Shown here: positions 1-12,816 of the stretch, one piece after another
Position numbering within the stretch: the stretch's first letter is position 1
How the letters are laid out: every line of letters begins with the position of its first letter
Assembly (NCBI GenBank): GCA_038496445.1
Contig: JALMLS010000377.1
Span: 248,001-312,000 of the forward strand
Origin: Trichosphaerium sp. ATCC 40318
Taxonomy: Eukaryota > Discosea > Flabellinia > Trichosidae
Direction of reading: 5' to 3'
Length of the DNA stretch: 64,000 nucleotides
Position numbers and translations under genes: made by a program
Notes under the pieces: generated by a model
Seen by the model: the letters and a program-made list of their open reading frames with translations, nothing else
What the model was told of the DNA's origin: nothing
Databases searched by the model: none

Positions 1-34
1 ATATTTTATTTACATATTAGCTGATTCCTTCTAG

Positions 35-1852
35 ATTATGAAAAGGTATATCAGAAACACACCAGGCGCTATGTGGATATTGATTACCTGAAGGCCTGCT
101 TCTTCAGGGCAGCCATCGAAGATGTCATAAAATTTGGGGGCGTTGTCGATAAGCAGTTCAAATTATTCGAATCAAGGAAGAAAAGATCCGTAAAAAAGAC
201 TAAAAAAAATAGCAAACCTGTGTCTGCCAAACAAATTGGTAAAGAAGAGGGAGATGAAGAAAGTGCTAAGAGGCAACTTACACTTGAACGGATAAACAAG
301 CGAGAGTTCAAGTTAGATGGTGACCCAGGAACATATCCAGAAAAGTCTCTTCAAGGATACATCTCGGAAATGGCAGGTGACCTTGAGATGCCACACATGA
401 AGTGCTTTAATGTACATCAAACAGGGTATCGCGGGTTTAAGAAGCGACCTGACTTAGTATTCACTCCAAACCTGGATAGTATAGCATCTGCTTCGCTGAT
501 TGAAGTTGTACTGGTAGGGTGTTGAAAACTGGAATGGGTGCAGACTTTGGCGCGTACGACAAGGGTCAGCTAATGTACGTTGACCTTTTTTTCTTCTTTT
601 TTGTCAGCTGTATTAATGGCGTTTTTTAGGCATTACTTGATGGTTTACTTACTCGCTCAACCCACAAGGAATAGTATGTGGGGTATATTATCGAACTATA
701 AGTTTGTTCAGTTCATCGAAGTTACATGGGATCACATAGAACATAGTTTCGTGTACAACGAGTCACCGTCATACACATACGACTCAGCTGAGGCACTTGG
801 TTCAAAACTATTGAGCCAGCTATTGAGCTGTAGTTGTGCTGATCTTGGATGGACCGCACCTGTCATTGAAATAGACGGATCATATTGTGCTCCAACCAAA
901 CTACTTGGTAAGGGTGCCACAGCAACAACGTACGAAGTACGAGATCCTAGCGATCACGATATAAAAATGGCTATGAAAGTATTCAAAAAAGACCGAGAGG
1001 AGTGGCTAGAAAAAGAAGTCGCTGTAATGAAAGCCCTCGGTAAATTTAAGATACCTGGTGTTTCCCAGTTGGTACGTACCTGTTTGGCACTTGTGGGCTG
1101 AAAAAACTCAGCTGGAACTATATCGTTCATTTTACTCACTTTTTTTTTTAGGTTACTCAGGGAAAAACTACTCAAGGCGAGAAATTTATTCTCACAAGGC
1201 CAGCTGGAGAGAAACTCAAGTCAAACACAAAGGGTAAGAGAATACCGAGCTATTCTTCCATTGTGGAGACTCTCAAACGTGTTCACGAAGCTGGATATGT
1301 ACACAGGTACAAACTAAAAAACCCACAAAAAAAACATAGCAATAAACTATTAACTTACATATCTCTTTTAGAGATGTCAGTCCATCCAATATTGTCATTA
1401 CAGACGACAAATTCATATTGATAGATTGGGGTGGGGCGGTGCCAATTGGCACACCTGCGAGATGTGCTGCAACCTTGCTCTTCGCTTCAGCTGAGGTCAC
1501 GGAACACTACATAACAGGAGAAGAGTTTGTATTTGATCCTGGAAACGATCTATTTGCTCTACTTCGCGTTTATCTTGCACTAAATGATCAACTCCGATTT
1601 GAGGAGCTATCACAAGAATTCCATGATAGCGCCTCAGTAGCAGACGGCATACGAAAAGCCAATCAGTTGTGGAAAGATTGGATTAATCTGTATGGAGATG
1701 CCAAGTCCTTGATACGGGATCTTGACTATGACGGCTTGAAAGAATGGTTTGATAAATACCAGCGCTGTAAATTACGAAATACTACAGGCACGGTGTCTCC
1801 TGATATGCCTGTAGCAAGGCGAGTTGCAAATTGTAAAAAAATAAGAAAATAA
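35..1852 (+). CDS. Atypical protein kinase, FunK1/Crinkler-kinase-like (5' partial, one frameshift)
   Basis: The gene runs in from beyond the left edge; a T-rich acceptor near 34 opens the first visible exon. The first ~150 codons are basic and unassigned. The kinase part follows: glycine loop GKGATATTYEV, lysine in AMKVFK, catalytic loop HRDVSPSNI (split by the intron near 1306-1371) and IDWG in place of DFG, then a FASAEV segment. HRD-x-SPxN plus a short C-lobe resembles FunK1 and Crinkler-effector kinases. A conserved-looking stretch (KTGMGADFGAYDKGQLM) lies one base out of frame with the preceding exon near 507-527. No GT-AG intron of the right length explains this, so the copy is frameshifted or contains a sequence error. 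From about 527 on the frame is open through introns at about 576-629, 1072-1151, 1306-1371 and one between about 1195 and 1235. Substrate and localisation are unknown. Confidence 0.7.
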
Positions 1853-2355
1853 AAAAGACTCGTCGACGAGAGCCCACTCTTAAAGCCAAACCAATTCTTG
1901 TGTTTGAAGGAACCATACACACATACTATGGCTTCCTTATTATACAATGCAAACATGTTTCTATCTAACGTGACAAGTGGGAACGTTGAAACTCAATTTC
2001 TTTATCAACAGCGACGAAAGTGATGAACGGCTTAATGTTCAGAGGCTTGGGTGAATATGCGAGTAATTTGCTATAGTTTACTAGCGTTTTACCACTATTG
2101 TAACAATTTGGAATTCTTTTAAGATTGCATACCACGTGCGAACAAATATTTGATTATTTATTTTGTTATCAATTCTACAAATGTTGATGGGAACCATCCT
2201 TTCTGGCCATCTTTCTCTCCCTAGTTCATAAACAACTTAGTACACGAACCAATAAATACAAGCCGATGGTCAGTCGGTGAAGAAGTTTTGTAGCCGATTA
2301 AGCCGGGATCAGAAGATGATCACCTCAAGCGAAGACTACCCTAAAAATCCATCGA
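1853..2355. other. Intergenic, convergent 3' flanks
   Basis: This stretch lies between the 3' end of the kinase gene and the 3' end of the coactosin gene. I see no open frame with codon bias, no RNA gene and no repeat in it. Confidence 0.6.
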
Positions 2356-3873
2356 TTATAAATTGAATAGTACCTCCCACCATCCGTCGGCGTCTGTCTT
2401 ATCAAGTACTGTAATTATATCACCCTCTTTAAATCCTAAATCACCTTCTTGTTCAGGGATGTAATAATAAACAGCTTTTGCAAGAATTTCCTCTTCACCA
2501 TCTTCTTCATCATCTCTAGTCAAAATTATTAATACCCATCTACGAAAGGTCTTGACTTACTCATCTTCTCCTTCCTCATGGCGCTTTTTTTTTTCTTGCT
2601 CAGACTTGTATTGATCTGCGTTGCTCTATACAATAGGTTAAAATAATAGTTTGGAACAATGAGTAAGCGAGAAGATCGTTTTTGTTAAAGTCTTTTTTTT
2701 TGTTGTTCACCTCTTCGACAGCTGCTGCTTTTTCTATCCTTTCGCGCAGTTCTTTTGCTTTCTGTTCCTCCTGTTCACGTTGTTGTTGTGCTACTGTAGT
2801 AAATCTTCTGTTTTGTGCTTCTTTGTGATATTTTCTTCCCTCAGTGACGGTTACGCCTTCTTGTATACCTTAAAACAAATCTGTTAGCAAGAAAAACGCT
2901 TGAATGCGAGTCACGTGATATGCGTGCCTTGGTTTACTTGTCCGGCGTCGAAATTACTACCAAAAGCTTTCTTTAAACGGTTTGTAATATCTTCTTCATC
3001 AAGATCTTCTTCAGAACGCGCATTAACTACCAACAAAGTCAGACAATGAGTTTGGTTGGTTTTTTCAAACCAATGTAAAGAAAAGACTAAAAGCATGCCT
3101 TGAAGGTGTATTGAGTGACCATTCCTCTTTATAAACGTAGCCATATGCATGGCATGGTTTGGGAACGTGCCCTATAACGAACAGTTGATTGGAATAAAAG
3201 GTAGGATTTTATTTCGTTACTAAAAAGAATTGAGAGCTTACCTTTTGAAGGCCGGTTACACCTTCGCCAAGCCAAGCAATGTACACAAATTTACGTTGTT
3301 TGAAGCTTGTCAAACAAATATAACCATAATGTACCTAAATTAACGCAATAATTAGTCTTCAGTATCACGTGCTCTCCAAATAAGACACCACGTGATTTTT
3401 GTGTCCAGCAAAACTCAAAAAAAGCTTCTTTGATTTTTGTTTTCAGAATTACTCATCGCGGTTAAAAAGGCGCTTATTGACGTACTTTACCATCACTTAT
3501 ATAGTCCATCATTTCATCTATGTCTATTAAAGAGCGTTAATGATTTGGATAAACTCGTAAAGCAAGATGATAAAACGAAGCTCTTTTATCATAAAAATAT
3601 AGTATACCTTCCTCCCCTGTCTCCAGGACCTTCAGTACGGTGTTTGATCGCTTTTCATAACCAATGAGTACCCAGTTTTTACTATTTTCTGGGTTCCTAG
3701 TGTACGGAGTAAGCGTAAAGCATCAAATCGGGCGTTCTTATGACAAAAGGAATTTCTAAACAGCAATATCGCTTCGTTATTTTGACGTATGGAGCGTTAG
3801 GAGCTTGTGTTGGTTACCTGACATTAGCAATTTCTTCAATTATAGCCTTGTCCCTTGTGTCTGGCGTAGACAT
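2356..3873 (-). CDS. Coactosin-like ADF-H protein with C-terminal SH3 domain
   Basis: Predicted F-actin-binding adaptor. Exon 1 is short (starts MSTPDTRDKAIIEEIANVR) and is followed by an intron at about 3697-3814. The ADF-H fold continues with NWVLIGYEK, KFVYIAWLGEGVTGLQK and the coactosin-type tail LDEEDITNRLKKAFGSNFDAG. The middle is a basic, Glu/Arg/Gln-rich helical linker. The last ~55 residues are an SH3 domain (GFKEGDIITVLDKTDADGWW). Plain coactosin is about 140 residues with no SH3; Abp1/drebrin-like proteins have ADF-H plus SH3. The ADF-H core here is coactosin-like rather than Abp1-like. Several short introns interrupt the gene. It is divergent from the TFIIIC gene, with ~360 bp between starts. 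The start is chosen because it splices in frame onto the ADF-H core. Confidence 0.85.
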
Positions 3874-4230
3874 GTGCGATACCGGTTGTTCACGTGCTAG
3901 AAAAGAAAAGTGGTGCAGTTTAAGACTTGACCGGACTTAGAATTGTTTCGACACAAAACGGGACGGGAACAATCGGTTAGGCACATGACATTGTAACATC
4001 GTAAGAACCTAGAGGCATACTTGCTCTGCGAGGTTTCTCTTTGCGAAAGAAACGAATTTCATCAAGCGTACATAAACACGTGAAGGTCTTTGGTTTGGGA
4101 ACAAAAAATGTTGTTATCCCTTTTTGATTAAGTGGATATCGCTAAGCAGCTCTAAAACTGTGTGAAAAACCCCACACATCGTTCTATTGTGCTGGTGGTG
4201 GTAATTTAACCGTTCTCGGCAACAGAAACA
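3874..4230. promoter_or_regulatory. Divergent intergenic region with CACGTG boxes
   Basis: This region separates the start codons of the coactosin and TFIIIC genes and must hold both promoters. It contains CACGTG at about 3891 and 4078. No TATA box could be assigned with confidence. The role of the boxes is inferred only from their position. Confidence 0.4.
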
Positions 4231-7200
4231 ATGAGAAGAAGGAAAAAGAAACAAGTAACTCTGGATGAACTAGTAGAGAAAGCATCTAAAGGCCGTGACG
4301 CCAATAGGGTATTTTTGACGGTTGTAAAATGTTGTAATTTGACGAAAGTAGGAATCAATTACAAGGATATCTTCTAGGACACGCTCAGGAGTACCTAGTA
4401 CGTAAATGAACCGTAAAAACGTAATACTAGCCGAAATCTGTTTATCTTCGTTAGAAACGGCCGAATTGAACAGTAGAACAACCACTGGCGCGAATAAAGC
4501 GCCTGACGCAACTGAAACCGCCGCAGGTAACTCAAAAACAAAAATATGACATTTCGCGCGTTTGACTGTTGACACTGTAGCCCCTGTAAAGGAAGGTAGA
4601 AGACGCACAACAAGGAGTACCACAAAGAAAGCTAAATGTACAAAAAAGAGGAAAATGACATTTTAAATCTCAAAACCTTCCTTACATCCTACGTAGCGCC
4701 AAGAGAATCGCCTTTCAGGCGTGGAAAAGGTCTTAAATCTCCTACGGATGATTCACCATCTACGAAACCAAAACGCGTTACAAGAGCTTCAAGAAAGAAG
4801 GCACCGGCTAAAAGAAGAACTAGAAGGAGCTCTAGAACAATTGATGAAGATGGTGATGTACAAATGAGCGATGAAGGTCCGTCGTTTTGTATTTCTTTTT
4901 TGGGCTTAACCTGACTCACATTAGCGGACAGACCTAAGCGTAAACGTGCAGATTCCAATGGATCAGAATCTGATACACCTGCAAAGGCGAAACGTGGTCG
5001 CCCAAAGAAAGGAACAAAAAGACCAAGAAGATCAAAGAGCACTTATGTTAAGATTGCTGATAGAGGGTTAAAAAGAGCAGGGTAAGTATCGGTTTTTGTT
5101 GTCTTTTTGTATAGTTTGTTAACAAATTATATAGTGGAGGACCGAGATTAACACAAGGAGGACCATCTAAATTTAGTACAGACTATCAACATGAGTTATC
5201 GTATGTATAAAAAAGTGTAGTATTCAAAGTCAGACATCCAATATTTTTGTTAACATTTTGTGCTTAGGCAGAAAAACATTGAGATAAGTCGTCAAGAGAT
5301 CATTGATAATGAAGGTGTTATTCTTTTCCCTAAATGGACAGCGAAACGTGAATCTCTGAAACCAGTTGGGTACTCAACTGTTTGTATATATTTAAACAAC
5401 ATGTTTTTCTAACATTCTTCTCTTGTAGAGATGAAGTCCGTGACTATATCCCATCTGTTAGAAAATCTCCTGAGTTCTGTTTTACAAAGAAAGAAGGAGA
5501 AACTACAGAATCAAGAACTCTTGACTTGTTTGAAGTTTTACTTCGCAAACACAGCTCAAAGGAAGGTAAGTTGGGTTTTTTTCTCAAAGTTTTCTTTTAC
5601 AAAAAGACAAAAATGTTGGTCGCATCATTTTGACACTTTTCTTGTTTGTTACAGGAGAAAAACACAAAACATTTGATGATATGGTTATAAATATCGGTGG
5701 ATCTATATGGGCATTGGATTGGCTACCACAACATGATGTAGACGATGGTAAATACCTTTTTCTACAAATCATTTAGTTCACATTTTGGGTTTTTTTTCAA
5801 TTACCTTTTATGCAACATCCTTGTCAGCTTCTTAAATAGTGACTTACAACAAAGGAGTCCTAAAAGAGCGTTTTTTGAGAAGACTACAGCGCCGTATTTG
5901 AGTTTTTTGCGCAAGTCAAAATAACTATTTGTTTAGATGTTCAGTATCTCGCTGTTTATGCTCACAGGTCACTTGATGAATCTCATGAACGATATAAGCC
6001 AGCTTATGGAAAGAATATTATTCAAATTTGGTCTATTGGAAAAATGCAAGACGAAAGTCTAATTATAGAGTACGCCTTTTCAAAAAAATCACGTGCTCAC
6101 GTGATTCTCAACGCAAAAAAATTTATTAAAATAACATGAATTGTTCTTTAGAAAAGGTAGTAAGCCTCCAGTTATGATTCTTGGGATTGGCTTCGAAAAG
6201 AAGTATGTCAGGCATTTACAATGGTGTCCGAGGTATGACCGTAATTGGGTTTTTTTTTGCTTTGTTTGTGACTAGTGTTAAAGGCGATTTTTTGTAGGGG
6301 AGGACGTATTAAAAAGCCTACTGGAAAAGATGATTTACCACGTTTGGGATTGTTAGCTGCATTGGTTGGTGATGGTACTATCGAAATATTCTCAGTACCA
6401 GAGCCAGATAGTTCTTGCTTTAGTAGCAATGAAACACCTGTTGCGTCAATAAAACCAGTCAAAAGAGTACGAAAATTACAAGAAAAGCAGTTTGATTAAA
6501 GAACTGACACTTATTAGATTTTTACGAATAATTTCATATCTGCAATGTGTTGGAGTCACATTGAATCTTGTGATAAAATGGTTGTTGGGTCAAACGATGG
6601 TATTATAAGAAGAAAAATACAATTCTTTTTTGTTTTGTTTTTAAAATCATCTTTCTCATGTTTCTATCTAGGCACAGTGTCAGTGTTTCGCGTCAGTGAT
6701 AACGAAAGTGTTAGCGTTGAAGTAACAGAAGATACAAAACTACACTTACCACTTCATGATCCACCTGTCTCAATAACATCACTTGATGACATACCAATTT
6801 TTGAAGCCAAAGTATGTACAAGTTTCTAGAAGCTATACTTCGATACGGTTTTACTCTTCTCTACTCTTATTACCCTGTTTAAGTTTACTTGTACTAACTT
6901 GTACGTTTTAGTTACACGAGCAACCAATAGCTGGCGTAGTATGGCATCCATTAGACTCAGATATATTTGCTTCTTTTGGTCAAGACAGAAAAATTAATGT
7001 AAGGTCTTTAAGAAACCCTTATGTGTCGCTTTTCATACCATACACAAACCAAAAGATTACCACTTGTGCTACTTGGTATAGAGGTGAATACCCAGTTATA
7101 GGTAAGAAAACAAAGGATCCTATTAAACGTTTAACTCTCCTTTACAGTTCATGGATCTGATGATGGTAGTGTTCGTCATTTTGATGTTGCTGCTAGATTT

Positions 7201-8093
7201 TTTACAAAAAGAGCTAGTGCAGGTCCTGGATTCGAACTTCACGATGATTGGATATGGGTACGCCATTTGTCGACAAAACTATCTAACAACAACGTCATTA
7301 TGTTTAATACAACGCATCATCAGGTGTTATATTTTTCTCGTAGTTTATAATGCTACTTCTCTCTTAAATGTCATGCTGTGCTCAAGGCTGATGTTGTCTT
7401 TTAGGATGTTGATACTTCGTTTTTGATGGACAGACATTTTTCATGTTCAGCTGATGGAACAGTTATTGCTTTACCTCTTTGGATTAGATACAGAAAAGTG
7501 AAAGGCAAATATAAGCCTATGGAAATGGTTATAGAGCATGTATCAATCAAAAAACCTACCAGTGAAGATAACACATCATCTGATAGTTCATTTGTTGTTG
7601 TTTTCGCAGGTAGCCATTCCATGTTAGTGAAAGAACCATATACACGTAATGCTAGGATTCTTGCTGAAGAGGCTAAAAAGAAGGCAAATACACCTAAAAA
7701 GAAAGGTAAAAAAACATCAAAGAAGGTACGAACTTTGTTTATTTTCTGACCTTACAATACCACTCAAATAACTCCTCCAATCGCATGATTTCTTCTGCAA
7801 AAACTATAGTGAACAAGTGGTTTACTTCATTCGTGTTAACGTTTTCTTGTAAGGGAGATAATCGCCAAATACTTGATGTTTTAATGAGGTCTCAGACTGA
7901 TGATGAAATTAAAGAGCATCCAAACCCTTATGGAGCTATTCATCGGATAAGATGCTCAACTAATACAAATTCTCCTAATTGGGTTGCATATGGAGGCGGT
8001 TCTGGGTTGCTAAGGTTACAGTATATCGACTGGTTTAAGTATAAAGAAAATGACACATGGGATGCTACAAAGAAGATTTCGAAGAAAAAATAA
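4231..8093 (+). CDS. TFIIIC WD40-type subunit with AT-hook (GTF3C2/Tfc6/Sfc6-like)
   Basis: Predicted subunit of TFIIIC, which binds tRNA-gene promoters for RNA polymerase III. The N-terminus is basic (MRRRKKKQVTLDELVEKASK). The next ~200 residues are Lys/Arg/Ser/Pro-rich and include an AT-hook, KRGRPKKGTKRPRR, near 4990-5030. The rest resembles the GTF3C2 beta-propeller: WCPRGGRIKKP then LPRLGLLAALVGDGTIEIFSVP matches the family's hallmark, followed by repeats ending FASFGQDRKI and VHGSDDGSVRHFD. The C-terminus is lysine-rich. About 15 short introns interrupt it; one near 6071-6152 contains two CACGTG boxes and others have T-rich acceptors. Exon joins in the N-terminal third are approximate. 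The family call is strong, the exact intron set less so. Confidence 0.82.
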
Positions 8094-8487
8094 AGCCTTG
8101 AACTGTCGACTAGTATCAAGTGCTGGGAAAAAATGTAAAATGAAAGAAACCTTGTTATAAGTATTGTACACATACACTGTAAAGTTGTTGTTTTGAATGA
8201 CCTAGTAAAATATGAGAGCGTTCATTTTCGTATCTAATACTGTACCAAACTAAAGTGATGCATACTTGTTGCTTGTATTTTAGTCGCAGTGTAGGAAGGA
8301 CATCATATTTGGTTTTGTTGTAGCTCTGTGTTGTAACACAAGCATAGTAAAATTTACACGCATTTTAGTTGGATGAAGGTTGTTTAAGTTAGGTTTAATA
8401 GTTTTGAAAGCAAAATCAATCTAAGTGATTGAAATCCATTCGTTCAACAATTTACAAGGAACACACAGTAAGAGCAAGCACGACAAT
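8094..8487. other. Intergenic, AT-rich
   Basis: This is the 3' flank of the TFIIIC gene and the 5' flank of the decayed MORN-variant gene. I see no gene-like reading frame. Confidence 0.5.
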
Positions 8488-10303
8488 ATGGAACCACCTC
8501 ACAAAAGAAAGGCAACTGCTGACAAACAGGTACGAGTTGAGTTGTTAAACTGTAACCGTCGTATTAAGCTAACAACCCTCGCAAATAGATAGATGCATCA
8601 ACAATAGAGTACAGTAGTCGATTGTTAAACCTTCCAATGGAGCTACAACTTGATATTATCGATCTAGATCTTGAAGTGTACTTAATGGCCTCTACTTTCC
8701 AAGCAAGCTGCAACAACAACGAGATTTGATGATAATTTGAAGAAACATGGAAAATGGAAGCATTTTAGCGCCGTGAGTTACTACAAATCGCACGAAATCG
8801 TACCTACCACGAGATATTTGTTTCTTAATAGCAATATCACTTGGAAATATGAAATCATAAGACAAGTGATGTATTTTAGCTGGCACATTTATGTGTTTTT
8901 AAAAATGGCCCAGTTTTCGACAGCTGGAATTTTTCGTAAAACCAATATTAAAGGCTAGGGCCAAAACGGTCCAAACCGTGACTATGTAGAAACAGAAGTA
9001 TATGATTTGTTTATATAGTTTAGAGAATATCGATGGCATTGCCTGGCATTATACCTTTTTCTTGCCTTTTTGTTTTAAACAGCGTTTTATGCTTGGAAAC
9101 GCATATTCTACGCGCGAATGACGCTTGTACAGTATTGTTCTTTGATTTTAAAGAGCAATTAACTTTTTTAGCCACTAAACGTTGTAAAACACTTGTAACT
9201 TCAGTTCCTACATATTTGGAACAATTAAAAGGCTGTGTAATGTGCAGGCATCATGAAACCGTGTTCAAGGAGTTTATGTTGCTACTTTCCTTTTAAGGCA
9301 AAAAGTTTTTGCTTTTAAGTAAGTACTTTTTTCCGTGCTTACAACGTAATTTTATGCTCTCACACTCCACTACCTTGTTTCACAGCATCTTTTAAAGCCG
9401 ATAAGCATGTGTGGAATGCTTACGTAATCTAGCTCTATATCAATGGTAAACAATATGGAGAATAAACAATGGTATGACAACGGCCAACTAGAAATACAAT
9501 GTACATACGTAAATGGCAAAAAACAAGGAAAGAGTAATCAATGGCATGAAAATGGCCAATTGTGGATTCAGTGCTACTTTATAGATGGTAGAATTGATGG
9601 AGAGTACCTAGAATGGTATGATAATGGTCAATTAGAGATACAGTGCACATATGTAGATGGCCAACAAGACGTAGAGAACAAACGTTCAATAGGAAATCTA
9701 TGTGACGAGTGTGTAGGCGACTACAAGAAAAGAGTGGCATGAAAATGGTCAATTGGTATGTGCTGTAAAGTATGTCCATGGTAAGGAAGATGGAGAATTA
9801 AAATTGTGGCACCCAATGGAAATTGAAAACTAAACTTATTAGAAAATGATAGAGTAGAAGGACTGTACAAGGAATGGTGGGATGTTGGGACATTGTATGT
9901 TGAATGTTTCTTTATCGACAGTAAAAAAGAAGGAGAATATAAGGAATACTATGAAAGTGGGCAACTTAGAGTGAAAATGTACTTTATTAATAATAAAGCA
10001 GAAGGAGAAAGCAAGTTATGATATGAAAATGGACAATTAATGGCACAAGATATGTACCATTTGCAAGAACAACATGGAGAGCGCAAGTCATGGCATGAAA
10101 ACGGGCAATTGAAGGAGGAATCTATCTATGTTAATGACAAACGAGAAGGAGAATATAAAAACTGGAATACACACGGTCGACTTACAGAGAACGGGTACTT
10201 TGTCATGAGGTACTGGAAGCATGATGATTATTCAAGTGTTGATGTATCTAAAACACTTGAGAGTTTTTTGAACGCTCAAAAAACAATGACGCTAGGTGTA
10301 TAA
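8488..10303 (+). pseudogene. Decayed F-box-like/MORN-variant repeat gene
   Basis: A degenerate relative of the intact gene at 26606-28482. It has an ATG exon (8488-8529), an intron ending near 8587 and an F-box-like segment (LLNLPMELQLDIIDLDLEVY). That frame stops at 8728. The next segment, FDDNLKKHGKWK, is out of frame. After ~650 bp with no recognisable relation (8770-9440), repeats of the type EWYDNGQLEIQC...GK..GEY resume at 9443. They switch frame near 9720 and again near 9835, and carry an in-frame TGA at about 10019 before ending at 10303. The frame shifts, stops and unrelated insert show the gene is broken. The repeats are the MORN-variant (YwqK-like) type that also occurs in amoeba giant viruses. 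Parts of 9443-10303 might still be expressed as short proteins; I think this unlikely. Confidence 0.75.
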
Positions 10304-10592
10304 GCTACTTAAGAAACCTTCTATAACCCGCTGCTGCAACAACTTGAAAATAAAAAGATGCTCAGTACACAACGCTATCACGAAAAGAAATTATACTTTT
10401 TTACTTTTTTCGTATGGTAATAAGGCTTAGTGGACTTCTTTTATCAAAAAGAGGGCATTGTCAAAAGTGTGATTTATATTGAAGTAATTGGGAAACGCGT
10501 AGTGCGGTTTGCACACAGTTAGTACTTAATACCCCACAAATTAAGGCAAACTTAAAAAAGTTCAACTGCAGAAAAAGGACAACGCTTTGAAA

Positions 10593-12659
10593 ATGAAAGT
10601 TTTTCTATTGCTTTCCTTATGCCTTGTTTGTGTATCAACTATCGATAATGGTTTGGGTCGACTACCTCCTATGGGCTGGAGATCATGGAACGCGTTCCAC
10701 GGTGATATAAGCCAAGAAAAAATGATCGCAGCAGCAAAGTAAGTAGATTGATGGTAAAAAACGTTAGCCTTTTATTTTCCACTGTGGGTCAGTGCCCTCT
10801 GTATGGCTTGCGTATGACTGCTTATGTAGGACGCTAGTTGATAAAAGCCGTATGGTTAACGGTAAACCTACATCCCTTCTTGAACTGGGTTATGAGTCAG
10901 TTGGTTTAGATGATTACTGGCAACAATGTGGTGCTGGAATTAACGGTAAGTAATATCACGTGGCGGAAAAGTTTTTTCCCTTTTCGTGGTTTACGCCGTT
11001 GATCTTTTAAATATCAGTGTACAACATGTTTCTGTCCCCCAGTGGTCAGTATCGCAGTTCACTGTCGAGCGGACAAACGGGTTTCGGAACGGCTAAAGTT
11101 CACCCGAAATTTTTTTGCTCTTTTTGTTAGAATGTTTGTGTCCTTATCTCTAAACACAGGATCTTTCCACGACAAGGATGGTAATCCAATTATCAACTTG
11201 GAACTTTTTCCATCCATGAAGGATATGAACAAAGAGATACACTCGATGGGATTGAAATCTGGATGGTACTACAGCTTCACAAAAAAGAAATAGAATCTAA
11301 AGTTTTTCCTGATTTTCCAACAACTTTTCGTAGGTACTTTAACAACTGCCATTGTGGAGAGAGTGGTCATTTAGAACCAAACTGGCCGCCTCAGGTACGT
11401 TTTGTGTGTACTTAAACCAAGATAACTAAGCGTCTTTTCACAGATGAGAGGAGATACTTCCGCTATTTTCGAGCTTGGCTACGATGGTGTTAAACTTGAC
11501 GGTTGTGGGCCATCACACAACACAACCGAATGGTCTGAACTTCTTAATAAGACAGGAAGAGCGATGATGATTGAAAACTGTCATGATAATACAACGTTTC
11601 CTTTCTGGAACAATCCTAAAACATTCGATCGCCTTGTGTGCCCAATGAACTTTTGGCGTGTCAGTGGTGACATCGAGCCTGAGTGGCCTAAGATCATACG
11701 GTACGTTGAGTGCCCTCACTTGACTAAACTTCGCTCACCATCGCATTCTTTTAGCAATCTACAAGCTGTAATTCCGTTCCAAGACTTAGAACATCCAATG
11801 TCAAGCCCAGGATGCTGGAACTACCCTGACATGCTTGAGGTAAGTTGTATAAAAAAAGCAAAAATTAAAGCAATTTTCTCACTTGATCTCTGCTAACCAC
11901 GTGATTTTTTTTTCAAGGTTGCTAATGGTGATCTTAATTTTGCAGAGTCTAGATCCCATTTTGGTGCTTGGTGTGTTGTTTCGTCACCTCTAATTCTTGG
12001 ATTCGACACAACAGATAAAACAAGGATGGACATGGCTTGGCCTATTATTACAAACACTGAAGCGTTATCTGTTTCTCAAACATGGGCAGGACACCCAGGA
12101 AGACTAGTGAAACAAGATACTCAACAAATACTTATGAATATTACCCATGCTACCGAAGGCAGGCCAAATCTTCTACCAACCGTAGTAGGCGCTTGGCAGG
12201 TACGAAGAAAAAAAAATAACAAAGAACATTTTGATTTAATTGAACTTTTCTGTGAATTCCGTTTGTCAGCCGTTAGCTTCCTCACACCAAAACCAGTACT
12301 TATGGAGCTTCTTGTTTGCATCCCTTGGATTTCTTTTCAATCCCTCAATGAGCAAAAAAAGAAAACTGTTTACGGTTTTTTCCAACATTTGCTATGTTTG
12401 TTATTGCTTATGTTTTCTCCAGGTGTGGGGTAAATCACTTGGTAAAGGATCGCAAGCGGCTTTATTACTTAATATTGCATCCATAAATACGACAATAAGC
12501 GTAAAGCCATCAGACCTTGGATTTCAAGACCACGAAAAAGTGCATGTTAGAGATATTTGGGAACACAAGGACTTGCCAGCAATGACAGGCGACCAAACGT
12601 ACACCATTACACTTGGATCACACGACAGTAAGTTCTTAAGAATGGATCCAATTGTGTAA
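10593..12659 (+). CDS. Secreted alpha-galactosidase, glycoside hydrolase family 27
   Basis: Hydrolyses terminal alpha-galactose, probably in the lysosome or outside the cell. An ATG with a signal peptide (MKVFLLLSLCLVCVSTI) is followed at once by the GH27 start motif PPMGWRSWNAFHGDI. Then come GLDDYWQQ, GLKSGWYYS and the nucleophile motif YDGVKLDGCG (second Asp). RVSGDIEP matches the acid/base region. CWNYPDMLEV and FGAWCVVSSPLILGFD complete the barrel. A beta-sandwich domain follows (WGKSLGKGSQAALLLNIA to the stop). Total length is close to the family's usual ~400 residues. Introns are short except 10946-11159 (~214 nt), which contains a CACGTG box and a possible alternative acceptor near 11041. 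All key residues are present. Confidence 0.93.
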
Positions 12660-12816
12660 AACAAGAATAAACAACCCCTTCTTGACCTAGATCATTGACA
12701 AGTCATTTCAAACCACAACAGAATATCAAGTTTGTTTTTATTACCATTCTTATGTTGCGTTCGAGCGTAGCCACATGACTACATTAAAGCAGTCGCAGAA
12801 AGTGTGGCTCTTTGGT

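Noticed and set aside
3740-3940. Plus-strand ORF with a membrane-like segment
   Set aside because: It overlaps the first exon and first intron of the coactosin gene on the other strand, where conserved sequence and a clean splice explain the DNA better.
7225-7245. GGATTCGAAC resembling a tRNA B box
   Set aside because: It lies in a TFIIIC coding exon and no cloverleaf can be built around it.
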